Below, one piece after another: positions 1 through 4,946 of a stretch of DNA of 5,014 nucleotides. The DNA lies in contig JAFDDW010000245.1 in assembly GCA_019310665.1 (NCBI GenBank), positions 1-5,014 on the forward strand. The letters run 5' to 3'. The stretch comes from Deltaproteobacteria bacterium. Lineage in GTDB: Bacteria > Desulfobacterota > Desulfobacteria > Desulfobacterales > JAFDCJ01. The notes under the pieces are model-generated. The model saw only the letters and a program-made list of their open reading frames with translations. It ran no database searches and was not told where the DNA came from. How positions within the stretch are numbered: the stretch's first letter is position 1; the number at the start of each line of letters is the position of its first letter. Made by a program: the position numbers and the translations under genes.

Positions 1-165
1 GCCCTGTCGCTGCCGCCGGGCAAGAATCGCGAGGTTATCCTGGCCATTACTTATATGATTGTGGTGTTTTCCATCATCGTCCAGGGCCTGACCATCGGCA
101 AACTCGTCCGCAGGAGTCAACGGTTAGAAAATGACCGATATAATTCGTCTCCTGGATTAAAATGA
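1..165 (+). CDS. CPA1-family Na+/H+ antiporter, C-terminal fragment
   Basis: The frame is open from base 1 to the TGA at 163-165 and gives the last 54 residues of a protein whose start lies outside the window. The fragment begins ALSLPPGKNRE, followed by a strongly hydrophobic helix (about residues 11-36) ending VQGLTIGKLVRR. A loop with LP.G..RE, then a last helix closing on VQGLTI, is the usual ending of CPA1 sodium/proton exchangers (NhaP/YjcE type), which swap cytoplasmic Na+ or K+ for H+ across the inner membrane. That assignment comes from family knowledge; no catalytic residues are in view. The last ten codons (after N44) lie inside the repeat that starts at 132, so the C-terminal tail was probably replaced or extended by it. 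The gene converges on the molybdoenzyme gene with 26 bases between the two stop codons. Confidence 0.8.
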   Translation, partial: ALSLPPGKNREVILAITYMIVVFSIIVQGLTIGKLVRRSQRLENDRYNSSPGLK

Positions 166-209
166 CGGCACTCTTTCATGTGAAGAACCTTCTAATCGAA
201 GCGTTCTTC
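132..209 (+). repeat. Dispersed structured repeat, copy 1
   Basis: Bases 132-188 align without gaps to 1154-1210 with 44 of 57 identical. The best blocks are TGACCGATA, AATTCG, GCACTCTTT and ATGTGAAGAAC. Both copies then reach GCGTTCTTC (201-209 here) after a linker of different length. GAAGAAC (182-188) and GTTCTTC (203-209) are perfect inverted arms. Here the stem can continue inward with CTTC (189-192) against GAAG (198-201), leaving the loop TAATC and one bulged C. No T-run follows, so a rho-independent terminator is not supported, although the hairpin sits where two genes converge. The right arm is also the EER coding sequence of the minus-strand gene, so part of the match may be gene sequence rather than element. 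I do not recognise the family. Confidence 0.65.
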
Positions 210-887
210 CTTCCACGGATCCGCACTATTACTATACCCCGAGTTTTCATAATAGCCCGGCTCGTCAACAGAGGCAAACCGGATCGCCTGGATCCATTTG
301 ACACTTTTATAAAAATACCGATCCGGCACCAGACCGCGCAATGGCGCACCATGGGCCTGGGGAAGATCGCGACCGGAATAACCGTGAGCCAGAATCACAT
401 TATCCCTGCGGGCTTCGCTCAGCGGGATGTTGCTTGAATAATCACCCGCGGCCTCAAAAATGACAAAACGGGCGCTTTCTTTGACCCTGACCAGATCCAT
501 GACGGTCGACATAGGAATACCGCGCCAGCGGGAATCCAGCAGGGTCCAGCCCGTCACACAATGAACATCACACGTCAGATCAACCTGCTTTAGTTCCATC
601 AGGTCGGGATATTTTAAGATGCGGGGATTTTCAACTTCACCGCTGATCTCAAGGCGCCAGTCGGATGCGACTTTGGATCCCCGGGTACCGCCCATATTTG
701 GCAATTCTTTGACCGCATGCTGGCCGGGAGGGATTCGCGGTCGTCCGTCGGGCCGAAGTTCAGCCGCAAGGGCACGGTTCTCGGAATCCATCAGCTTTAC
801 GAACACACCCGGCAACCCGATGGATACCAGGGTTCCCCCGGCAGCTGCCATAAAATCCCGGCGGGTAATTTTTTTGAATTTTTCCAT
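192..887 (-). CDS. Tat-exported molybdopterin-dependent oxidoreductase (sulfite oxidase fold)
   Basis: The 231-residue protein has a Tat signal: TRRDFM with twin arginines R9-R10, a mild hydrophobic stretch at about 14-30 and a likely cleavage after ALA (39-41), so it should fold in the cytoplasm with its cofactor and act in the periplasm. The rest is a single Mo-pterin domain of the SUOX/YuiH/MsrP fold. DVHCVTGW places C110 as the probable molybdenum ligand, and HGAPLRGLVP...KSVKWI (179-199) is the conserved cofactor-binding end of the fold. There is no heme domain and no dimerisation domain, and it is shorter than MsrP. The electron partner and substrate are unknown, and no MsrQ-like membrane subunit is nearby. 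An upstream in-frame GTG at 893 is possible, but the GAGGTGG just before the ATG at 887 looks like the ribosome binding site, so I chose 887. The stop lies in the loop of the copy-1 hairpin. Confidence 0.88.
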   Translation of the reverse strand: MEKFKKITRRDFMAAAGGTLVSIGLPGVFVKLMDSENRALAAELRPDGRPRIPPGQHAVKELPNMGGTRGSKVASDWRLEISGEVENPRILKYPDLMELKQVDLTCDVHCVTGWTLLDSRWRGIPMSTVMDLVRVKESARFVIFEAAGDYSSNIPLSEARRDNVILAHGYSGRDLPQAHGAPLRGLVPDRYFYKSVKWIQAIRFASVDEPGYYENSGYSNSADPWKEERFD

Positions 888-1153
888 AGCCACCTCGGTA
901 CGGGTTTGAAGTTATCACCTGAATTTTTACCAGCAAACTTCGCTTCGGATAGATCACCAATATACAATCTTATTCACTGTCGGTAAGAATACGTACACAA
1001 TTCAGGTATCTATTCAGTAAAAAGACTAAGCCTCATTAGCAGCCAAGTCAATGACCACCCCCGGAGACTCCTCTCAGAAACGTGTGCATAAAATTTACCA
1101 TGCAGTTTATCCAGCGTAAAGTTTCGCTCAACAAATGCCTAAAATTTAAAGGG

Positions 1154-1243
1154 TGACCGATAAAATTCGACTCCCGTGGTAAATAACTTGCACTCTTTTA
1201 TGTGAAGAACCATATAACTAACCCCTATACGGTTGCGTTCTTC
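1154..1243 (+). repeat. Dispersed structured repeat, copy 2
   Basis: This is the second copy of the element at 132-209, in the same orientation and 1,022 bases further on. The 57-base left part (1154-1210) is 77% identical to copy 1. The hairpin arms GAAGAAC (1204-1210) and GTTCTTC (1237-1243) are fully conserved, while the sequence between them is 26 bases instead of 14 and unrelated. Conserved arms with a variable interior suggest that the stem is what matters, as in REP-like or other structured intergenic repeats. Read on the minus strand, the right end gives ...PEERN, faintly like the DPWKEERF end of the molybdoenzyme. An eroded duplicate of that gene's 3' end is therefore an alternative explanation. 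Confidence 0.6.
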
Positions 1244-1272
1244 AGGTTGATCTGTTAAGTTCGCCAACGAAA

Positions 1273-1301
1273 TTGATAAAATAGACATCCAATGCGATAA
1301 A
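1273..1301 (+). promoter_or_regulatory. Candidate sigma-70 promoter for the 1335-3900 gene run
   Basis: TTGATA (1273-1278, five of six matches to TTGACA) is followed after 17 bases by GATAAA (1296-1301, four of six matches to TATAAT). It lies 33 bases before the first start codon of the run. It is a pattern match only. It sits 30 bases downstream of repeat copy 2, so the repeat would not be within the transcript. Confidence 0.38.
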
Positions 1302-1334
1302 CTATTCTACCAAATCTGAAGGAGATAATATTCC

Positions 1335-1700
1335 ATGGCAGATGAACAGCAAAATATGGAAGAATTTAATATCGATCGATCAAACCTTTATATCGAAGAA
1401 TCATTTACCGATCTGAAAATAGGAACCGTCAAACGTCTCACACCGGTAAAAGCGGACGGCTCGGAAGATAAAAGCCGCAAACCTGTTTTCGTCGGGCACA
1501 CCAGCATCATGACCCCCAACGGCCCCTTGCCGATTCAAAATGTCATTGGTGCCAAGGAACTGGCGCAGGCAATTAAAAAATTTCCCGAGGCCATGCAGGA
1601 AGCCATGGACCGGCTCATTGAAGAGGTCAAAAAATACCAGGAACAGGAACAATCACAAATTCAAAAACCGGACTCGAACATTATCATCCCCGGGCGTTAG
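1335..1700 (+). CDS. Conserved hypothetical small cytoplasmic protein
   Basis: This 121-residue soluble protein has no signal peptide or membrane segment and no cysteine. An AAGGAGAT ribosome binding site ends 8 bases before the ATG. The N-terminal part is acidic (residues 1-25). The middle, LKIGTVKRLTPVKADGS (28-43) then SRKPVFVGHTSIMTPNGPLPI (47-67), looks like a compact beta-rich domain. Residues 73-107 (AKELAQAIKKFPEAMQEAMDRLIEEVKKYQEQEQ) form a charged amphipathic helix, and the end, NIIIPGR, is again hydrophobic. From memory it resembles a family of uncharacterised cytoplasmic proteins of sulfate-reducing deltaproteobacteria, in which SFTDLK and MTPNGPLP are the recognisable stretches; I know of no function. 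The TPR gene follows after 56 bases on the same strand, suggesting co-transcription and perhaps interaction through the C-terminal helix. Confidence 0.8.
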   Translation: MADEQQNMEEFNIDRSNLYIEESFTDLKIGTVKRLTPVKADGSEDKSRKPVFVGHTSIMTPNGPLPIQNVIGAKELAQAIKKFPEAMQEAMDRLIEEVKKYQEQEQSQIQKPDSNIIIPGR

Positions 1701-1756
1701 ATGAACCGAAGCTATTTTCAAAACCATAAATATCTTTTACACCTGTATCGAAACCA

Positions 1757-3034
1757 ATGGGATTACTAAACATTTTTTCAAGCAAGGACCCCGAAGATTA
1801 TGAATTAAAGGGGGATAAATTAGTTGAAGCCGGCGCCCACGGTAAGGCCATCGGGGAATACGAGCGCGCCCTGGAAAGGCTGGAGAAAACAGCGCCCTGG
1901 GATGACGGCTTCCGTCAGAGTCTCCGGGAAAAAATCCACAGCAGCCGGGAAACCCTGGTTTTACAGCACAAAAAAACGGCCGCAGGCATGATAGAAGCCG
2001 GCTACCATGAGGATGCCCTTCAGTATATTCAACTGGCACTGGAACTCACCGAAGACCCGGATCTAATAAGCGATCTCGAAAACCAAAAGCGCAAGCTTGA
2101 AGCCCGGGCACTCGAAGGGATTCAGGACGCGTATCCGGAAGTCGAAATCGCAGATCAGGAAGAGGCCCAGGAAGACGAACCGGTTGATGGTGAACCGGAT
2201 GACGAATATTTTGCGGCCCTAATCGGCACGCTGCCTGATGAGGTCCAAAAAGCCTACACGGGTTACGGAAACGCCTTTAAGAAAGGCTATCTGGCCCTAA
2301 ATCAGGGGGATTTTGAATCGGCGACCGAGTCTTTATACCAGGCCCTGGAAGAAAATTCCGATGCCCAGGGCTACATCCCGCTCGAACTGGCAACTGCCTG
2401 CCTGAACCTGGAGCAATACGACGATGCCCGCGGATTGCTGGAAACGTTTCTGCAACACCATCCGGATGTACTGCCGGCCTACCAGCTTTTGTGTGAGATT
2501 TACTGGGAAACGAAAGCCTTTGACCGGGCCGAATCACTGCTTGCCACCTTACCCCGGCAACTGGCAGAATCGGTTGCCGGTTTTGTGCTGTTTGGCGAGA
2601 CCCTTTTTCACGCCGAAAAGTACAAAGAAGCCAAGGCCTTTTATCGAGATTTTTTAAAAACCTACGACTGGAATGAAACCATTGCCCGTGCCCTGGCCAA
2701 AACCCATGAGGCTTTAAATGAGATGGCCAACGCCCGCAATATATACCAGGACATCATGGGCCAGTGTCACAGCTGTCACTCGCGGATCGATCCTTATATC
2801 AAACAAAAGTATGCCGATCTCAGTTTTGCATCGGGGCTCAATACCAGCGAGGTTTTAGAGCTCTACCTTTCCCTGGTGAGGGAAGTCCCGGGAAATAAGG
2901 CGGATTATTATCAAAAAATCAGCCAGATATATACCGCCCAGAGCAACGGAACCGAAGCCCGGCGGTTTGAGCTGTTTGCTGAAAAAGCAAAAGAGGAAGA
3001 GAAACCTGCCTCAGCAGAGACAACTGAGATCTAA
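1757..3034 (+). CDS. Soluble TPR-repeat protein with CHSCH motif
   Basis: The 425-residue protein has no signal peptide or transmembrane segment and should be cytoplasmic. TPR-like helix pairs are visible at about 15-45 (GDKLVEAGAHGKAIGEYERAL), 75-105 (AAGMIEAGYHEDALQYIQLAL) and, after an acidic linker (about 127-152), in a run from 166 to about 335 with GDFESATESLYQAL, EQYDDARGLLETFL, KAFDRAESLL, EKYKEAKAFYRDFL and NEMANARNIYQDIM. C337-H-S-C340-H341 comes next, then RIDPYIKQKYADLSF and two more helices; the tail is charged. TPR arrays usually bind other proteins, so a scaffold or adaptor role is likely, but the partner is unknown. CHSCH fits a CxxCH heme motif or half of a zinc site. Without an export signal, heme c attachment is unlikely, so metal or thiol chemistry is the better guess. 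No good ribosome binding site precedes the ATG, which may mean translation is weak or coupled. Confidence 0.85.
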   Translation: MGLLNIFSSKDPEDYELKGDKLVEAGAHGKAIGEYERALERLEKTAPWDDGFRQSLREKIHSSRETLVLQHKKTAAGMIEAGYHEDALQYIQLALELTEDPDLISDLENQKRKLEARALEGIQDAYPEVEIADQEEAQEDEPVDGEPDDEYFAALIGTLPDEVQKAYTGYGNAFKKGYLALNQGDFESATESLYQALEENSDAQGYIPLELATACLNLEQYDDARGLLETFLQHHPDVLPAYQLLCEIYWETKAFDRAESLLATLPRQLAESVAGFVLFGETLFHAEKYKEAKAFYRDFLKTYDWNETIARALAKTHEALNEMANARNIYQDIMGQCHSCHSRIDPYIKQKYADLSFASGLNTSEVLELYLSLVREVPGNKADYYQKISQIYTAQSNGTEARRFELFAEKAKEEEKPASAETTEI

Positions 3035-3078
3035 AAGCAAGTTATAGAAATTTCGAAACGTTTAATTATTAGCGACCG

Positions 3079-3900
3079 ATGCCCTTTACACCTAATTTCA
3101 TACTGCCGTCAAAAAAATCACACGAGGCTTTGTGGTTTGTTTTTCATCAGGATCGACTTCTGATCAAAACAGGCCCCAATGGTTATATAGTCCCCCGATT
3201 ATGCGATTTAGAAAAATTTAAACCTTCACTGATCCGCAAACAATATTTAGGATCGCTGGATGGAACCCCCTGCCATGCCGCAGAATTAAATAATAATAAC
3301 GATGTGTTAGATGGTTTTGCGCTCAAAGGTCTGCGGGAGCTTTTTTTCGGCCAACTGGAAGAGGAACTGGTCTGGATCGCCGGTCAGGCGAATCAATTGG
3401 TAGACTGGAACCGCAACCACCAGTTTTGCGGAAAATGCGGCAGACCCACCGAAGACGGGCAGAATGAACGCGCCAAAGTATGCCCCCGATGCAACCTGGT
3501 CAATTATCCCCGCGTCTCGCCGGCCATTATTGTGGCGGTGATCAAAAACAATACAATCCTGCTTGCCAACAATATCCGTTTTAAATCCGGATATTACAGC
3601 GTGCTGGCCGGATTTGTGGAACCGGGAGAAAACCTGGAAGAATGCGTCGCGAGGGAAATTAAAGAGGAGGTTGGAATATCCGTAAATAATATCAGATACT
3701 TTGCAAGTCAGCCCTGGCCGTTTCCGAATTCGTTAATGGTGGCATTTTTAGCGGACTATGCCGGCAGTGAAATTAAAACCGACACCACCGAGATTCGTGA
3801 TGCCGGCTGGTTTACCGCCGATAACCTTCCCGCCATCCCCCCCAGGATTACAATAGCCCGGCAGTTGATCGATTGGTTCGTTTTCATTCAAAACGGGTAA
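3079..3900 (+). CDS. nudC: NADH pyrophosphatase NudC
   Basis: This Nudix hydrolase splits NAD(H) into NMN(H) and AMP; NudC enzymes also remove NAD caps from RNA 5' ends. All family marks are present. The N-terminal NUDIX-like domain spans about 1-100. A four-cysteine zinc ribbon follows (C117, C120, C135, C138 in FCGKCG and VCPRCN). The Nudix box runs from G178 to I200 with E184, R192, E193, E196, E197 and G199 matching Gx5Ex7REUxEExGU. The NADH-specific SQPWPFPNS lies at 210-218. At 273 residues it is slightly longer than E. coli NudC (257). The ATG lacks a clear ribosome binding site and follows the TPR gene by 44 bases, so it probably belongs to the same transcript. The last ~7 codons and the stop overlap the ABM remnant on the other strand, so the very end (VFIQNG) may derive from a deletion junction. 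The catalytic core is intact and the enzyme should be active. Confidence 0.95.
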   Translation: MPFTPNFILPSKKSHEALWFVFHQDRLLIKTGPNGYIVPRLCDLEKFKPSLIRKQYLGSLDGTPCHAAELNNNNDVLDGFALKGLRELFFGQLEEELVWIAGQANQLVDWNRNHQFCGKCGRPTEDGQNERAKVCPRCNLVNYPRVSPAIIVAVIKNNTILLANNIRFKSGYYSVLAGFVEPGENLEECVAREIKEEVGISVNNIRYFASQPWPFPNSLMVAFLADYAGSEIKTDTTEIRDAGWFTADNLPAIPPRITIARQLIDWFVFIQNG

Positions 3901-3954
3901 AAAATCGTCCCGGCAGCCGGGCTTCAACTCGATGGTGGCAATCACTTGAACCAT
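3880..3954 (-). pseudogene. 5' remnant of an antibiotic-biosynthesis-monooxygenase (ABM) gene
   Basis: Reading leftwards from the ATG at 3954, the first 25 codons give MVQVIATIELKPGCRDDFL and then PVLNEN. This is very like the N-terminus of ABM-domain proteins (YgiN-like quinol monooxygenases, about 95-110 residues), which open with a beta strand and then KPG.rd.FL. An AAGGAG ribosome binding site (3964-3969) stands 9 bases upstream of the ATG. Past about 3880 the frame runs on to 3748 as plain antisense of nudC with no ABM character, and there is no room for the rest of the domain. I infer that a deletion joined the start of this gene to the end of nudC. If translated, it would give a ~68-residue chimeric peptide, presumably non-functional. 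The similarity is from memory of the family, over a short stretch. Confidence 0.6.
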
Positions 3955-3963
3955 GTCCACATT

Positions 3964-3969
3964 CTCCTT
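3964..3969 (-). promoter_or_regulatory. Ribosome binding site of the ABM remnant
   Basis: On the minus strand the sequence AAAAGGAGAA covers 3962-3971, with AAGGAG at 3964-3969, and is spaced 9 bases from the ATG at 3954. It is stronger than the sites in front of the intact TPR and nudC genes. This supports 3954 as the true start of a gene that was once expressed. Confidence 0.55.
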
Positions 3970-3993
3970 TTCAGGTCATCTCAAAACCAATCA

Positions 3994-4022
3994 ACTGTAG
4001 AAAATCAAATCCAATTTTGCAA
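3994..4022 (-). promoter_or_regulatory. Candidate promoter of the truncated ABM gene
   Basis: On the minus strand TTGCAA (4017-4022, four of six matches) and TACAGT (3994-3999, four of six) are exactly 17 bases apart and lie 39 bases before the ATG at 3954. If active, it would now drive an RNA antisense to the 3' end of nudC. This is a pattern match only, in AT-rich DNA where such matches arise by chance. Confidence 0.33.
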
Positions 4023-4077
4023 GGTATCCGATCTGACTGTCTAAAATATTTCAAGGTTTTTCACATTCGAGCCGATA

Positions 4078-4096
4078 TTATTATCGCTGATAATAA
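4078..4096. repeat. Perfect AT-rich inverted repeat upstream of the lipoprotein gene
   Basis: TTATTATC (4078-4085) and GATAATAA (4089-4096) are exact reverse complements around the trinucleotide GCT. The site ends 51 bases before the lipoprotein start, a position suited to an operator for a dimeric regulator. A weak hairpin in the leader RNA is the alternative. It is not a terminator on the plus strand because A-runs, not T-runs, follow it. Confidence 0.45.
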
Positions 4097-4147
4097 AAAG
4101 ACCGCACATCAGAGCCGTAAAAAATTCGTCAAATCAGGGAGATTCCA

Positions 4148-4891
4148 ATGACCAAAAGCAAGATATTGAACTGTCATCCATCCAGAAAATCAAGCTGGAA
4201 AAGTATAGCAGCTATCCTTATGATATGCTTGCCAATTCTTTTTGCATGCTCGCATACGCAAAAAATTCTGGTCCCGCCGCGAATCGATCTTAAAACCTAT
4301 AAAGCCATTGGCGTCATCGACTTTTCCAGCGCCGCCAAAAGTGATTTATGCGAATACCTAACCCAAAATTATATCCAAACCGTTCAGTCGGCCCAACCGG
4401 GGGTGCGGTTTCTGGAACTGGGGAGCAAGGAGCATGTCCTGGCACACGTCAGTCGAAAAGAACTGGACCTGGAAGCCATCAAATCCATCGGTGGCGCCTA
4501 TCATGTCGATGCCTTAATATTCGGTCAGTTTAGCGCCACCGATCCCAAACCCCATGTTCGCCTGTCTTCGACATGGCAGTCAATGCAGGCCGGCGCTGTT
4601 GTCGAGGCATCCCTTATCACCAAAATCTGGGAGACCGACAGCGGTGTCATCCTGTGGACCAATTCCACGGCCAGTATCACCAAAATCTGGGAGACCGACA
4701 GCGGTGTCATCCTGTGGACCAATTCCACGGCCAGAAAGAAAAAAGTGGCAGGTTTGTACGCCAATACAAATGGTGACATTAAATTTGGGGCCTCGGATCC
4801 TGAAGAGGCTTACGGGCACCTGGTCCCGGAACTGGTTTATGCCAATACCGCAGATTTCAGATCTTATTATGAATACCGCAAAGTCAGGTAA
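4148..4891 (+). CDS. Outer-membrane-type lipoprotein with internal duplication
   Basis: The 247-residue product has a lipoprotein signal: a basic N-region up to K18, a hydrophobic core (about 19-32) and the lipobox LFAC with C34 as the lipidated residue. Serine at +2 favours sorting to the outer membrane. GGGAG (4137-4141) is a good ribosome binding site and supports this start. The mature part begins with YKAIGVIDF (51-59), passes AYHVDALIFGQF (117-128) and then has beta strands typified by TKIWETDSGVILW. This is the look of CsgG/TolB-N-like periplasmic lipoprotein domains, where a strand ending in 'vDali.G' is followed by a strand on which the protein describes a 'D..tG..lW' hairpin. I call this fold only tentatively and propose no function. 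The hairpin segment is repeated exactly (157-176 and 177-195), lengthening the protein by 20 residues. No partner gene adjoins it. Confidence 0.82.
   Translation: MTKSKILNCHPSRKSSWKSIAAILMICLPILFACSHTQKILVPPRIDLKTYKAIGVIDFSSAAKSDLCEYLTQNYIQTVQSAQPGVRFLELGSKEHVLAHVSRKELDLEAIKSIGGAYHVDALIFGQFSATDPKPHVRLSSTWQSMQAGAVVEASLITKIWETDSGVILWTNSTASITKIWETDSGVILWTNSTARKKKVAGLYANTNGDIKFGASDPEEAYGHLVPELVYANTADFRSYYEYRKVR
4615..4734 (+). repeat. Perfect 60-bp tandem duplication inside the lipoprotein gene
   Basis: Bases 4615-4674 and 4675-4734 are identical over all 60 positions, and identity stops at once on both sides (T/G before, T/A after). The unit keeps the reading frame and duplicates about 20 residues from ITKIWETDSG to WTNSTA. 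Identity at every synonymous position means a very recent event, a recurrently slipping array, or an assembly error. Confidence 0.95.
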
Positions 4892-4923
4892 TTCCAAGTT
4901 GGGTAGAAATTAAATTCAAACCA

Positions 4924-4944
4924 TCACTTTAAAGGAAGAAGTGA
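4924..4944. other. Small hairpin downstream of the lipoprotein gene
   Basis: TCACTT (4924-4929) and AAGTGA (4939-4944) can pair with a 9-base loop. It lies between the lipoprotein stop and a possible minus-strand gene end at 4947. No T-run follows on either strand, so a terminator role is only weakly suggested. Confidence 0.22.
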
Positions 4945-4946
4945 GT

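Larger units (their letters stand above)
888..1334. other. Intergenic region between divergent genes, with repeat copy 2
   Basis: No convincing gene is present in these 447 bases; the frames are short and have no family resemblance that I recognise. It separates the minus-strand molybdoenzyme gene from the plus-strand run beginning at 1335, so both must have promoters here. For the minus strand, a weak candidate is TATATT (959-964) with TTACCG (981-986) 16 bases upstream; only the -10 box is good. A short direct repeat, ATTCAG, occurs at 1000-1005 and 1012-1017. The segment 1020-1153 holds nothing I can name. Repeat copy 2 and a better plus-strand promoter candidate follow and are listed separately. 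Confidence 0.7.

Noticed and set aside
888..893. GTG at 893 as start of the molybdoenzyme
   Set aside because: It would use the bases of the GAGGTGG ribosome binding site as its first codon; the ATG at 887 has this site at a workable distance.
132..1243. CRISPR-like or IS-end interpretation of the two repeats
   Set aside because: There are only two copies, 1 kb apart and 77% identical, with no regular spacers. No transposase gene, terminal inverted repeats or target-site duplication was seen.
2764..2790. c-type cytochrome call from CxxCH in the TPR protein
   Set aside because: There is one motif only, no signal peptide or membrane anchor, and the rest of the protein is a TPR array.
3901..3921. 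GC-rich palindrome CCCGGCAGCCGGG (3909-3921) just after nudC, with a T-run on the minus strand, resembling a terminator
   Set aside because: On the plus strand no T-run follows, so it cannot end the nudC transcript in the usual way. On the minus strand the T-run starts four bases away and the palindrome is simply the coding sequence of PGCR in the ABM remnant.
3873..4151. Plus-strand 92-codon open frame across the nudC-lipoprotein gap
   Set aside because: It starts inside nudC in another frame, has no ribosome binding site or recognisable composition, and covers the ABM remnant and its promoter region.
4525..4913. Several open frames antisense to or out of frame with the lipoprotein, each with an internal repeat
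   Set aside because: The repeats are just the 60-bp duplication read in other frames; 60 is a multiple of three, so every frame repeats. The lipoprotein frame has the signal peptide and the ribosome binding site.
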